Shown here in pieces: positions 53,690 to 63,107 of a stretch of 64,000 bases of DNA; positions within the stretch are counted from its first letter, which is position 1, and every line of letters starts with the position of its first letter. The notes under the pieces are model-generated. The model worked only from the letters and a program-made list of their open reading frames with translations, was not told the origin of the DNA and ran no database searches. The stretch covers positions 372,001 to 436,000 of the forward strand of contig NZ_BAAADO010000002.1 of assembly GCF_039522525.1 (NCBI RefSeq), written 5' to 3'. The stretch comes from Salinibacillus aidingensis. Its GTDB lineage: Bacteria; Bacillota; Bacilli; Bacillales; Alkalibacillaceae. The translations under genes and the position numbers were made by a program.

Positions 53690-55831
53690 TTATGAAGCGG
53701 TTTTTTCCTCTTTTTCGTCTCCGAAAATGGACTTGGCTAACACTTCAGCTACATCCATTGTGCTTACGTCATCTTCCACTTCTTTTGCCTTCGTACCGTC
53801 GCTTAACATCGTCAGACAGAATGGACATGCACTTGCGATGGTATTTGGATCGGTTTCAAGCGCCTGTTCCGTGCGGGCGACATTGACGCGATTTCCGGTT
53901 TTCTCTTCTGTCCACATAAGTCCTCCACCGGCACCACAGCACATGGAATTCTCTCTGCTGCGTTCCATTTCCACAACCGTTACACCAGGGATGGCTTTAA
54001 GAACGTCACGTGGTTCTTCATAAACCTCATTGTAGCGTCCTAAGTAACAGGAGTCGTGGTAGGTAATACGCTCTTTTACCTCATGTTCAGGGGTTAAGCG
54101 TCCTTCTTCCACAAGCTTTGCCAAAAATTCGGTATGATGGTAAACCTCGGCCTCCAAACCGAAATCCGGATATTCATTTTTAAAGACGTTGTATGCGTGA
54201 GGGTCTGTCGTTACAATCTTTTTCACGCCATTTTTCTCGAAATCCTTAATGTTTTTCTCTGCAAGCTCCTGGAATAAAAATTCATTCCCCAGACGACGGG
54301 CTGTGTCTCCGGAGTTACGCTCTTTGTTACCAAGAATTGCGAATTTCACACCAGCCTTATTCATAAGACGGGCAAAATCCTGGACAATCTTTTGACTGCG
54401 GTTGTCGTAGGATCCCATAGCACCAACCCAGAAAAGGTATTCGAAGTCTTCATCTTCCTTCTTAAGCTCTTTTACAGTTGGCACATAAAGATTTTCATCC
54501 GCTTCACGCCAGTTCTGACGCTCCTTCTTGGATAGTCCCCAAGGGTTACCCTGACGCTCAATATTCATCATGGCACGCTGAGCATCCGGATCCATTTTTC
54601 CTTCTGTTAATACCAGATATCGACGAAGATCAATGATTTTATCCACATGCTCGTTCATCACCGGGCAGGCATCCTCACAGTTACGGCAGGTTGTGCAAGC
54701 CCAGAGTTCTTCTTCAGTGATGACATCGCCAATCAGGTTCGTTGATTCCATGGCTTCGATTGTTGCGGCAGCCTCATCCTGGCCGCTGTAGCCTTCTTTT
54801 GCCATTTTCGCCAGCTGATTTCCTTCTGTTCCAGCGAATGCATAGGATGGAACCCATGGTGATTTCCCCGTAACCACTGCACCTTTTTCTGTAAGATGGT
54901 CTCTTAATTTTACAATCAGGTCCATTGGTGAGAGCATTTTCCCAGTGCCGGCAGCTGGACAAACGTTTGTACAACGTCCGCATTCCACGCAGGCATAAAA
55001 ATCAATCATCTGAAGCTGATCGAAATCTTCAATTTTTCCAACACCAAAGGAAACGTCTTCTTCGTCTTCTTCATCAATATTAAAGTCGATTTTGGACAGC
55101 TTCCCTGGTGGGTCATTACGACTCAGGAACACATTTGTCGGTGCTGCCAACAGATGTGCGTGCTTGGATTGCGGCACGTATACCAGGAATGACAGCAGTG
55201 CGATTAAATGGATCCACCAGGATACAAAGAACACAACCGCTGCTGCTGTTGGGCTCATCCAGGCAAATGCTGCGGCTATGCCTGATGCAACAGGTTCAGT
55301 CCATGTAAGCTCCTCGCCATGCCAGACAATCTCCATTCCATTTCCAAGTAATACGGACAGCATTAAAGTTCCAATAAAAATGAGTACGAGTCCTGCTTTA
55401 AAGCCTCTCTTCAGGCGGACAAGCTTTTCAATATAACGGCGATAAAACGCCCAGATAACGGCAATCAGAATCATTAACGTTACAAGCTCCTGGAAAAAGG
55501 TAAAGCCAGGATACAAAAATCCAAGCGGTAAATGAGACCCTGTTGCCAGTCCCTTCCAGATAAAATCAATGGCCCCAAACTGAACGAGAAGGAAGCCGTA
55601 AAACATCATAACGTGTATAGTCCCTGACTTTTTATCCTTCAGCAGCTTCTTCTGACCAAACACATTCACCATGACTTTGTTGATGCGTTCCTTCCAGGCC
55701 TTGTCAATTTCCACTTTCCTGCCCATCTTGATATAGGCAATTCGGGTGCGAACCACCTGAACAAATAACCCTAATGCGTAAACGGTTACAGCTAAAAATA
55801 AAATCCAATTGATGACTTCCAGTGTATTCAT
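53690..55831 (-). CDS. fadF: FadF-type membrane Fe-S oxidoreductase
   Basis: Probably passes electrons from acyl-CoA dehydrogenases or ETF to menaquinone. The product has 713 residues. The first ~230 contain five or so membrane helices (NarI-like). Two [4Fe-4S] motifs follow, CVECGRCTNVCPAAG and CTTCRNCEDACPVM. Two CCG domains come after, with HDSCYLGR and MCCGAGGGLMW. The promoter overlaps a FadR-like operator, consistent with fatty-acid control. Confidence 0.92.
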   Translation of the reverse strand: MNTLEVINWILFLAVTVYALGLFVQVVRTRIAYIKMGRKVEIDKAWKERINKVMVNVFGQKKLLKDKKSGTIHVMMFYGFLLVQFGAIDFIWKGLATGSHLPLGFLYPGFTFFQELVTLMILIAVIWAFYRRYIEKLVRLKRGFKAGLVLIFIGTLMLSVLLGNGMEIVWHGEELTWTEPVASGIAAAFAWMSPTAAAVVFFVSWWIHLIALLSFLVYVPQSKHAHLLAAPTNVFLSRNDPPGKLSKIDFNIDEEDEEDVSFGVGKIEDFDQLQMIDFYACVECGRCTNVCPAAGTGKMLSPMDLIVKLRDHLTEKGAVVTGKSPWVPSYAFAGTEGNQLAKMAKEGYSGQDEAAATIEAMESTNLIGDVITEEELWACTTCRNCEDACPVMNEHVDKIIDLRRYLVLTEGKMDPDAQRAMMNIERQGNPWGLSKKERQNWREADENLYVPTVKELKKEDEDFEYLFWVGAMGSYDNRSQKIVQDFARLMNKAGVKFAILGNKERNSGDTARRLGNEFLFQELAEKNIKDFEKNGVKKIVTTDPHAYNVFKNEYPDFGLEAEVYHHTEFLAKLVEEGRLTPEHEVKERITYHDSCYLGRYNEVYEEPRDVLKAIPGVTVVEMERSRENSMCCGAGGGLMWTEEKTGNRVNVARTEQALETDPNTIASACPFCLTMLSDGTKAKEVEDDVSTMDVAEVLAKSIFGDEKEEKTAS

Positions 55832-55930
55832 CCTCTGCCCCCCAGTCCTATTCTTACAGGTTGTAATTTTGGTTCCATATTTTTTGGAAACGAACTAATT
55901 TTCAGACTCTTATAGTACTACTTTAAATTA

Positions 55931-55949
55931 TGAATGAACATTCAGTCAA
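55931..55949 (-). promoter_or_regulatory. FadR-like operator overlapping the fadF promoter
   Basis: The inverted repeat TGAATG-AA-CATTCA (55931-55944) matches the Bacillus FadR (YsiA) half-site TGAATGA/TCATTCA. On minus it lies between a -35 TTGACT (55944-55949) and a weak -10. In B. subtilis, fadF is a FadR target. Confidence 0.65.
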
Positions 55950-56027
55950 TACCCTGAGAAAATTTATTTTGGTTTAGCCTGTTTCTTTTGCGAGAATAAT
56001 ATAGTGGAGAAAGGAGAATGGACAACA

Positions 56028-57218
56028 TTGATATTTATACTCGTAAGCTTTGTATTTATATTCCTTCTATTTTTTATCTGGCTGGACCTTTATTTGGGTC
56101 AAAAAAGTCATTACAAGCATTCACAGTCGCTTTCGTTTCCCCTGTCCAGCGCCCAGGTAAAGCTTTTCCAATCGGGACACTCTTTATATGATGATATGTT
56201 CCGCGCGATTAAGGATGCAAAAAAGGAGATTTATCTTCAGTTTTATATAGTGAAACGTGATGAAGTGGGTGAAAAGCTCCTGGCCCTGCTGGAGGATAAA
56301 GCACAGGAAGGGATTACCGTGAAACTCTTAGTTGATCGTCTCGGCGGCTACCAATTTGGACGGTCCACCCTTAATCGGCTGCGAAATGCAGGTGTTCACT
56401 TCGCTTTCAGTTCAAAACCGGGATTTCCTTATTTACTTTATAAATTGAACCGGCGAAATCACCGGAAAATTGTCGTCATTGATGGGAGTCTTGCCTACAC
56501 TGGGGGATTCAACGTCGGTCGCGAGTATGTAAGCAAGGATACCAATTTTAATAATTGGCGGGATTATCATTTGAAATTATACGGGAAGGCCGCCCAGCAT
56601 CTGCAAAAGGTTTTTCAGGCGGACTGGCAGGAAAATGCAGGTCCTTTGGAGGTCTATGAGTTCGAGTTAAAAGACGAGAATCAGGAAGTCAAAATCATGG
56701 CAACAGACGGACGTGACCTTGAAAGCACATTTTTTCAATTCCTGAATGCCGCCCGCGAGGAAGTGATGATCGGATCTCCTTATTTTATTCCGAGCAAAAC
56801 GCTCCTTAGCGGGATCAAGGCTGCACTTAACAAGGGAGTATCCATTAAAATTCTCGTACCGATGAAGGCTGATCATCCACTTGTAAAAGAGGGTGGCATC
56901 TCCTATTTGTTTGACCTGAAAAAGGCCGGTGCAGAAGTGCGTTTGTTCGATCAGGGCTTTTATCACGGAAAATTATTTGTAGTGGATGACAAATTGTGTG
57001 AAATCGGGACCTCAAACTTTGACCGGCGCAGTCTGTTCCTGAATAAAGAAGTCAATGCGATTCTATATGACCGAAGCTTTATTGAGGAGGTTCGGAGCAA
57101 ATATATGGAGGACTTTAAAGCAAGTGTGGAGCTCAGTAAAAATTGGTACAGGCAGCTCAGCTGGACGACAAGAAGAGTGAAGATTCCGCTCGCAAGGCTG
57201 ATGCGGCGATGGCTGTGA
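56028..57218 (+). CDS. Cardiolipin synthase family protein (YwjE-like)
   Basis: Phospholipase-D superfamily membrane enzyme, about 396 residues. One N-terminal membrane helix (residues ~2-24) is followed by two HKD catalytic halves: NHRKIVVIDGSLAYTGGFN and YHGKLFVVDDKLCEIGTSNF. In B. subtilis ywjE occupies the same place. Start choice is uncertain: AAAGGAG (56010-56016) points to the TTG at 56028; a GTG at 56004 is in frame but lacks a ribosome site. It is one of only two plus-strand genes. Confidence 0.88.
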   Translation: MIFILVSFVFIFLLFFIWLDLYLGQKSHYKHSQSLSFPLSSAQVKLFQSGHSLYDDMFRAIKDAKKEIYLQFYIVKRDEVGEKLLALLEDKAQEGITVKLLVDRLGGYQFGRSTLNRLRNAGVHFAFSSKPGFPYLLYKLNRRNHRKIVVIDGSLAYTGGFNVGREYVSKDTNFNNWRDYHLKLYGKAAQHLQKVFQADWQENAGPLEVYEFELKDENQEVKIMATDGRDLESTFFQFLNAAREEVMIGSPYFIPSKTLLSGIKAALNKGVSIKILVPMKADHPLVKEGGISYLFDLKKAGAEVRLFDQGFYHGKLFVVDDKLCEIGTSNFDRRSLFLNKEVNAILYDRSFIEEVRSKYMEDFKASVELSKNWYRQLSWTTRRVKIPLARLMRRWL

Positions 57219-57313
57219 TGGCTGAGGTGCTGGCATGGGATTGAGCTAAAAAATGACCGATCATGCCACGCTCACGTGCACACCCACAACCAGGCCAGAG
57301 CTTAAACTCATAT

Positions 57314-57615
57314 AAAAGAGGCTGGGACATAACTAATTCGCTTGGTAATAAACCGAATGATAGGATGCTTTAGCGGAGGAAATATACGTAGACTCCTGCG
57401 GAAGGAAGGCCTAGGTCAGACCCCGCAGTGCGATAGCGCGAGGAGGCTTACCAGCCGCCCGCGGCAAAGAAGACACTATGAAAACGACCTTTGGGAGTTT
57501 GAATAGATGTCGCACTTGTGCCCTTGGGTGAAAGCGAAGTATATTTCCGGAGCGGTGGTTCCTACACCTATTCGGATTTACCTTTAGCAAAAACACTTAT
57601 GTCCCAGCCTCTTTT
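57314..57615. repeat. Long dispersed repeat, family D copy 2
   Basis: The 302-bp element has perfect 19-bp terminal inverted repeats: AAAAGAGGCTGGGACATAA (57314-57332) and TTATGTCCCAGCCTCTTTT (57597-57615). It is non-coding and shares blocks with copy 1 (32900) and with family B. It sits between the convergent cls and argS genes, 8 bp from the argS stop. It resembles a MITE. The adjacent 57219-57313 has no gene. Confidence 0.88.
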
Positions 57616-57623
57616 GTCATGTA

Positions 57624-59297
57624 TTACATCTTCTCCGGTGCGTGCACACCGATCAGCTTCAAGGCATTAGCCAGGGTGATGCGTACGGCTTCAATCAAAG
57701 CAAGGCGGGCTTTGCTGAGCTCCATTTGATCGGAGTTGATGACTTTTTCTGCATTATAAAAGCTGTGCAGGTCGGATGCCAAATCATAGATGTACTGGGT
57801 TACCCGGTGTGGGGTACGTTTCACCGCTGAATCTCCAACAATCTGCGGGAATTCTCCCAACCGCTTCAGCAGGTCAATTTCTTTTTCCGATTGCAGCAGG
57901 CTTAAATCTGCTTCTGCATTTGGTTCGAGGCCTCTTTCTTCAGCCTGGCGCAGCATGCTGCAAATCCGGGCATGAGCATATTGAACGTAGTAAACCGGGT
58001 TTTCATTTGACTCGGATGTCGCCAGATCCATGTCGAAGTCCAGATGCGTGTCGTTCGAGCGCATAACGAAGAAATAACGTACGGCATCAAGACCTACTTC
58101 CTCGGCCAGCTCCACCATCGTAACTGCTTTTCCGGTACGCTTGCTCATTTTGACGATTTCGCCGTCCTGAATCAGGTTGACCATTTGAATTATGGAAACC
58201 TCAAGCTGTTCCGGATTATAGCCGAGCGCTTCAATAGCAGCTTTCATCCTTGGAATATACCCGTGGTGATCCGCGCCCCAGACATTGATGAGCGTATCAA
58301 AGCCGCGGTCGAATTTATTCTGGTGATAGGCAATGTCAGGTGTTAAATACGTATAATTGCCGTCCTTTTTCACCAGTACACGGTCCTTATCGTCGTTGAA
58401 TTCCGTTGTCTTAAACCAGACCGCACCATCCTTTTCATACAAATAGTCATTTTCTTTAAGATAGTCCAAGGTCTGCTGTACTTTTCCTTCTTCATAAAGG
58501 GACGTTTCAGAGAACCAGTTATCAAACGGAACACGGTAATCCTCCAGGTCCTTTTTGATGCGATCCAGCAGGAAGTCGAGTCCGTACTGTCTGCAGAATT
58601 GAACACGGGCCTCCTCTGACTCCTGAACCCATTTTTCACCGTATTCCTTTGCCATTTTTTCGCCAAGCTCCACGATATCCTTGCCATGGTAGCCATCTTC
58701 CGGCATGTCAAAATCAGTATGACCGAGCGCCTGCATATAGCGTGCTTCCACGGATTTTGCCAAATTGTTCATCTGGTTGCCGGCATCATTAATATAATAT
58801 TCCCTTTGGACATCATAGCCTGCTTTTTCCATAATGTTCGCCAGGGAATCTCCAAATACGGCTCCGCGGGCATGCCCTAAGTGAAGAGTTCCTGTTGGGT
58901 TGGCCGATACAAATTCAATCTGGACCTTTTCTCCCTCACCCGTATTTGTTTTTCCGTAGTCTTCCTGATCCTTCAGAATGGTTAGAATTAAGTCGGTTAA
59001 ATAGGCTGTATCCAGGAAGAAGTTGATAAATCCGGGCCCGGCAATTTCAATATTTTTAATCGACGCTTTTGACTGGTCAAAATTCGCTACGATGTCCTCG
59101 GCAATTTGACGGGGGGCCTTTTTCGCGATACGTGCAAGCTGCATCGCCATGTTTGTGGCATAATCTCCGTGTGCCTTTTCTTTCGGTGTTTCAAGAACGA
59201 CTTCCGGCAGCTGATCCTCTGTTGCAAGGCCGGCCTTCACAACTGCCTGAGCAATTTCTGCTTTTAGTTTCTGTTCGGTTTTTTCGACAATATTCAT
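57624..59297 (-). CDS. argS: Arginyl-tRNA synthetase
   Basis: Charges tRNA-Arg; class I synthetase of 557 residues. The HIGH-like motif is TGTLHLGHARGAVFGDSL and the KMSKS-like motif VKMSKRTGKAVTM. The N-terminal Add-1 domain and the C-terminal DALR anticodon domain (LPSLHSFYNAEKV-like region) are in place. AAAGGGAG precedes the ATG. Confidence 0.97.
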   Translation of the reverse strand: MNIVEKTEQKLKAEIAQAVVKAGLATEDQLPEVVLETPKEKAHGDYATNMAMQLARIAKKAPRQIAEDIVANFDQSKASIKNIEIAGPGFINFFLDTAYLTDLILTILKDQEDYGKTNTGEGEKVQIEFVSANPTGTLHLGHARGAVFGDSLANIMEKAGYDVQREYYINDAGNQMNNLAKSVEARYMQALGHTDFDMPEDGYHGKDIVELGEKMAKEYGEKWVQESEEARVQFCRQYGLDFLLDRIKKDLEDYRVPFDNWFSETSLYEEGKVQQTLDYLKENDYLYEKDGAVWFKTTEFNDDKDRVLVKKDGNYTYLTPDIAYHQNKFDRGFDTLINVWGADHHGYIPRMKAAIEALGYNPEQLEVSIIQMVNLIQDGEIVKMSKRTGKAVTMVELAEEVGLDAVRYFFVMRSNDTHLDFDMDLATSESNENPVYYVQYAHARICSMLRQAEERGLEPNAEADLSLLQSEKEIDLLKRLGEFPQIVGDSAVKRTPHRVTQYIYDLASDLHSFYNAEKVINSDQMELSKARLALIEAVRITLANALKLIGVHAPEKM

Positions 59298-59302
59298 TTC
59301 CT

Positions 59303-59734
59303 TTACTCCCTTTCATATGTAAGCGTCAGTTTATGTCTTTGGGGTTCCTGCTGATTGAGGCTTAACGAATACGAGATCAAGAGCCTGCCCTCATCTCCGT
59401 TCCCGCTTCTGGAAAAATCAATCTGGTTCGTTTTCGTTTCCATATGCATCGTCCCATATGGATGATAATACGTGCTTTCGGTTGCACGGTTTTCCCTGAA
59501 GATCTGGTTCATTTTCACAGTGCCCTTACGTTTGATGGTCACTTTATCCGAGGTGATGGTCGTCATATTTTTGACACTGTTCCCATCCTCGTCCTTCTCA
59601 TTAAAAATTAAAACCAGGGAATCTCCATTGTCATAGCATTTTCCTCTGCCCGTCACATCCATTTGCTCCCGGGCGTTATCATCGGTTATGTCCGTTTTTA
59701 CTGTTACTTTAACACTCATGGGTTCTGTAGCCAA
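59303..59734 (-). CDS. ywiB: DUF1934 family protein YwiB
   Basis: Small calycin-like beta-barrel protein of unknown function, 143 residues, found upstream of argS in Bacillus. Recognisable parts are VKVTVKTDITDD, FRENRATESTYYHPYGTMHM and EGRLLISYSLSLN. I prefer the TTG at 59734, which has GGAGAG 7 nt upstream; the ATG at 59719 is an alternative. Confidence 0.85.
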   Translation of the reverse strand: MATEPMSVKVTVKTDITDDNAREQMDVTGRGKCYDNGDSLVLIFNEKDEDGNSVKNMTTITSDKVTIKRKGTVKMNQIFRENRATESTYYHPYGTMHMETKTNQIDFSRSGNGDEGRLLISYSLSLNQQEPQRHKLTLTYERE

Positions 59735-59836
59735 GATGAATCTCTCCGATCCGTGATGTAGGTCTATCCTATTATAAAGATTTCCGTTCAATTTCTCAAA
59801 TCCCCCTCATCTGCATACCAGTTCATGCGTAAGAAC

Positions 59837-59981
59837 AAAGGCGGAAGCACCCGTTTAGCGACGTACGGACTGGATTGAGCCGTAGGAGATAAAGGAAACA
59901 CGACGAACCTTGTGAGTCGATGTTGACTTATCGGACGGAGGTGAAGGAAGTCTCGCTAGTCGCTGGGCGCTGGAGCCGGAC
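59837..59981. repeat. Dispersed repeat (family F) between ywiB and pbpG
   Basis: A ~145-bp GC-rich element running from AAAGGCGGAAGCACCCGTTT to GTCGCTGGGCGCTGGAGCCG. The ends are partly complementary (AGCACCCGTTTAGCGAC versus GTCGCTGGGCGCT). Similar GCGGA(A/G)GC/GGAGCC ends occur in family C read on minus, so the two may be related. Only one copy is in this window, so repeat status is inferred from that similarity. Confidence 0.55.
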
Positions 59982-60070
59982 GTGGCCTCTCCTGTCTTTA
60001 TTATCCACAAAGCATTTATTTTATAATTTACTAGAACATAAAAAATTGTCGCACGGGCTGTCATTTTATC

Positions 60071-60100
60071 GTTTAAAAATATGGTGCTGTTTCCATACTG
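60071..60100 (+). promoter_or_regulatory. Sigma-F/G-like promoter of the pbpG-like gene
   Basis: -35 GTTTA (60071-60075), 15-bp spacer, -10 TTCCATACTG (60091-60100), which fits GGnnAnAnTR apart from the GG. It lies 45 bp before the ATG. In B. subtilis pbpG is transcribed in the forespore by sigma-F. Confidence 0.5.
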
Positions 60101-60145
60101 TTAATAGACTTGCATCTGTGTAACAAAACGAAAGGTGGAACTCGT

Positions 60146-62200
60146 ATGGAACAACGGCGCCGGCGCACCAGAACCAGAAAACGTAAGCAATGGATTATTT
60201 ATAGTGTTATCAGTGCATTTATGCTTTTTTTACTGGGAATCGGTAGTGTTTTTCTTTTCAGTTATCTTCAGGGGCCTCCCTCTCTGACCAGCCAGCAAAA
60301 CACGGTCCTCTATTCTGCAGATGAGGAAGTGATTGGAGTCAAACACGGGAATCAAAGTCGTTATTGGGTACCTCTGGAAGAAGTGTCCCCTGATTTAAAA
60401 CAGGCGTTTCTGACCACCGAGGATGACGAGTTTTATGACCATTTCGGATTTGATTTTACACGTATTTTCGCAGCTATTGGCAAAAACATTATCAATATGG
60501 ACAAGGTTGAAGGAGCCAGCACCATTACCCAGCAATACGCGAGAAATCTGTTTTTAACCCATGAAAAATCCTGGAGTCGGAAAATAAAGGAAGCATTGTA
60601 TGCACTCCGGCTTGAAATGTTCTATGACAAGGATAAAATTCTCGAAGGCTATTTAAATACGATTTATTTTGGGCACGGAAACTACGGTGTCGAGGCTGCC
60701 AGTCGTTTTTATTTTGATAAACACGCAAATGAGCTGACTGTAGCTGAAGCGGCGATGCTTGCAGGTATTCCTAAGGGGCCCTCTTATTATTCACCCATTC
60801 GTCATCCGGAAAATGCCAGGGAAAGGCAGGAAACGATTTTGCATCTGATGGCTAAAAAGGGAGACATCACTCAGAACGAACTCGATAAAGCCCTGCAGGA
60901 AAAACTCGCTTTTGCCGAGGAGGATGAACGGGAAGGAAAGCAAATTGCCCCTTATTTTCAGGACGCCGTTATGAATGAAGCCAGCCAATTGCTGAGTATA
61001 TCCAGAAAGGAGCTTAAAACCGGCGGCTATAAAATTTATACAACCTTAAATAAGGACATGCAGAAAAGTCTAAAACAGACATCTGTGCAGGAAATTGATG
61101 AGGCCTCCAAAATCCAGGTGGGCGCTTTAAGTCTGGATCCAAAAACTGGCGGTATTCAGGCACTTGTAGGCGGCCGTGATTTTGAGGAAAGCCAGTATAA
61201 CCGGGCATTACAGGCGAAACGGATGGCCGGCTCGACCTTTAAACCTTTTTTATATTATGGTGCCCTGGAAAAGGGGGCCACGCCGGGAACCCCGCTGGAA
61301 AGTGAGCCGACAAAGTTTAAATTGGCCAATGGAAAGGTCTATGCGCCAACCAACTATAATAATTATTATGCAAATGACGAAATTACTTTGGCACAGGCAT
61401 TGGCCCTTTCCGATAATATTTATGCGGTCAAAACCCATATGTATTATAAACCGGAAACGTTAGTGGAGAATGCTCGGAAGTTTGGGATTCAAAGTGAGCT
61501 GCCCGCGGTTCCTGCCCTCGCGTTAGGTTCTGCCTCTGTATCGGTTCTGGAGATGGCCCGGGGGTATGGAATGCTGGCTAATGGGGGAAAAGCTGTGCAT
61601 CCACATACCATTACCAAAATTACGGATTCATCCGGTACGGTTTTATATAAGCGAGACAAGCCGTCAGCTAAACAGGTCCTTGATCCCAATACATCCTTTG
61701 TGCTTACAGATTTAATGACCGGAATGTTTGACACGTCGCTCAATGACTACAGCCGTGTCACCGGTGCAGCCATTAAAGACCAACTCACCAGGGAGTATGC
61801 AGGGAAAACCGGCTCCACAGATAAAGACAGCTGGATGATCGGCTTCAGCCCTCAAGTAGTGACAGCCGTCTGGACCGGCTATGACAATAATAAAGACATT
61901 ACGAAAGTCGAGGAATACCGGTATGCACGGAACATCTGGGCGGATCATATGGAAACCATTCACAAGGATCTGCCTGAGCGTGAATTTAAACCGCCTGAGG
62001 GAGTCACAGCCGTAGCCATGGATCCCCACACTGGAAAACTCGCACATTCAGGCTGCGACGACCGGCGTGTAACGTATTTTCTTGAAGGAACAGAGCCAAA
62101 AAACTATTGTACGGTCCACGTACCAAATCCGGAAGAGACCGATGAAAATAAACAAAGAAAGAAAGACGGCCGCTCGATTTGGGACTGGATTGGATTTTAG
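60146..62200 (+). CDS. pbpG: Class A penicillin-binding protein (PBP2d/PbpG-like)
   Basis: Bifunctional peptidoglycan glycosyltransferase and transpeptidase, 684 residues. A basic cytoplasmic tail and one membrane helix (~15-42) are followed by the GT51 domain (FLTTEDDEFYDHFGFD with the catalytic Glu; GASTITQQYARNLFL) and the transpeptidase (MAGSTFKPF, SDN, AGKTGSTDK). The ATG at 60146 has AAAGGTGG upstream. Position beside ywhD matches ywhE/pbpG. Confidence 0.93.
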   Translation: MEQRRRRTRTRKRKQWIIYSVISAFMLFLLGIGSVFLFSYLQGPPSLTSQQNTVLYSADEEVIGVKHGNQSRYWVPLEEVSPDLKQAFLTTEDDEFYDHFGFDFTRIFAAIGKNIINMDKVEGASTITQQYARNLFLTHEKSWSRKIKEALYALRLEMFYDKDKILEGYLNTIYFGHGNYGVEAASRFYFDKHANELTVAEAAMLAGIPKGPSYYSPIRHPENARERQETILHLMAKKGDITQNELDKALQEKLAFAEEDEREGKQIAPYFQDAVMNEASQLLSISRKELKTGGYKIYTTLNKDMQKSLKQTSVQEIDEASKIQVGALSLDPKTGGIQALVGGRDFEESQYNRALQAKRMAGSTFKPFLYYGALEKGATPGTPLESEPTKFKLANGKVYAPTNYNNYYANDEITLAQALALSDNIYAVKTHMYYKPETLVENARKFGIQSELPAVPALALGSASVSVLEMARGYGMLANGGKAVHPHTITKITDSSGTVLYKRDKPSAKQVLDPNTSFVLTDLMTGMFDTSLNDYSRVTGAAIKDQLTREYAGKTGSTDKDSWMIGFSPQVVTAVWTGYDNNKDITKVEEYRYARNIWADHMETIHKDLPEREFKPPEGVTAVAMDPHTGKLAHSGCDDRRVTYFLEGTEPKNYCTVHVPNPEETDENKQRKKDGRSIWDWIGF

Positions 62201-62260
62201 GGCGTTTGATTGCGGGATTGGATGAATTCCCTTGAATAGAACGCAAAAATAATTCCATAG

Positions 62261-62292
62261 AAAAAGGGGCGGCATAAACGCCGCCCCTTTTT
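62261..62292. terminator. Bidirectional terminator between pbpG and ywhD
   Basis: AAAAAGGGGCGGC (62261-62273) and GCCGCCCCTTTTT (62280-62292) form a perfect 13-bp stem with a 6-nt loop, with A and T runs on each side. It serves convergent genes. Confidence 0.9.
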
Positions 62293-62413
62293 CTTGTCCT
62301 AGTAAACATGTAAAACCCATGTGCCCTTATTTTACAAACTTCCAAACTCAAGCACAAGATATTCATAAAACGTTCACAATTCTTTCATAATTTCCCAATG
62401 TTGAATCCGGATT

Positions 62414-62941
62414 TTATTCACTGGTGCCATCAAAGGCATTCTTTAACTCATCCCTAGAGTTTTCCCACATTTCCGGATTAAATTCACGGAGAAATTTTTC
62501 TAAAATACCTTTAGATTTCTCATCCATATGATCGATAACAACCCGGCCTTTCAGGGATTTATCCATATGATTCACATGCTCCGGCAACAGCTTATAACCT
62601 CTGCGGATTTCTCTGTCCACCACCAGTTCACTGGCAGCCAGACCATAATAGTAGGCGCCGCTCTCACTGCGTTCAACCGTTGTCCAGGCAATCCAATAGA
62701 GTTTTCCATTTGGCACTTCATTGCGATCAGATAAAAATTTAATCCGTTTTTCCACTTTACTTCTCGCGTGCATAGCCCCCATATCAACAAAGGCTTCCTC
62801 TTCATTTGGGTCTACTATAATCGGTGACATATTTTCAAGACTAATCGCTCCACCCCCGCTATAGCCAGGGTGACCGTCAATGGGATCATCTTTCATAATC
62901 GTAAATTGCTGTGTTTTCTTTGGTTCCTTTTCGTTGGACAC
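62414..62941 (-). CDS. ywhD: YwhD family protein
   Basis: Conserved Bacillales protein of unknown function, 175 residues, no membrane helix. Recognisable stretches are FTIMKDDPIDGHPGYSGGG, PIIVDPNEEEAFVDMGAMHA and GKLYWIAWTTVER. The start is a GTG at 62941 with AAAGGAGG upstream. It is in the B. subtilis position next to pbpG. Confidence 0.92.
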   Translation of the reverse strand: MSNEKEPKKTQQFTIMKDDPIDGHPGYSGGGAISLENMSPIIVDPNEEEAFVDMGAMHARSKVEKRIKFLSDRNEVPNGKLYWIAWTTVERSESGAYYYGLAASELVVDREIRRGYKLLPEHVNHMDKSLKGRVVIDHMDEKSKGILEKFLREFNPEMWENSRDELKNAFDGTSE

Positions 62942-63015
62942 GATGTAAACCTCCTTTAATTAAAACTCAGGAAAAGTTTGTCTTTTATTCTAACATATCA
63001 CAACTGTGCAAAACA

Positions 63016-63078
63016 TGATAAAGAGAAACTTCCATCTGTGCGGGTTTTGCAGCCAGTTAATGCCTAATAAACGACTCT
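63016..63078. repeat. Degraded fragment of family A repeat (copy 3)
   Basis: GATAAAGAGAAACTTCCATC at 63018 and GCAGCCAGTTAATGCCTAAT near 63050 match the two ends of the family A element, with most of the middle lost. Confidence 0.6.
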
Positions 63079-63107
63079 GATACAAGGATAGACAGTATGC
63101 CAGGATT

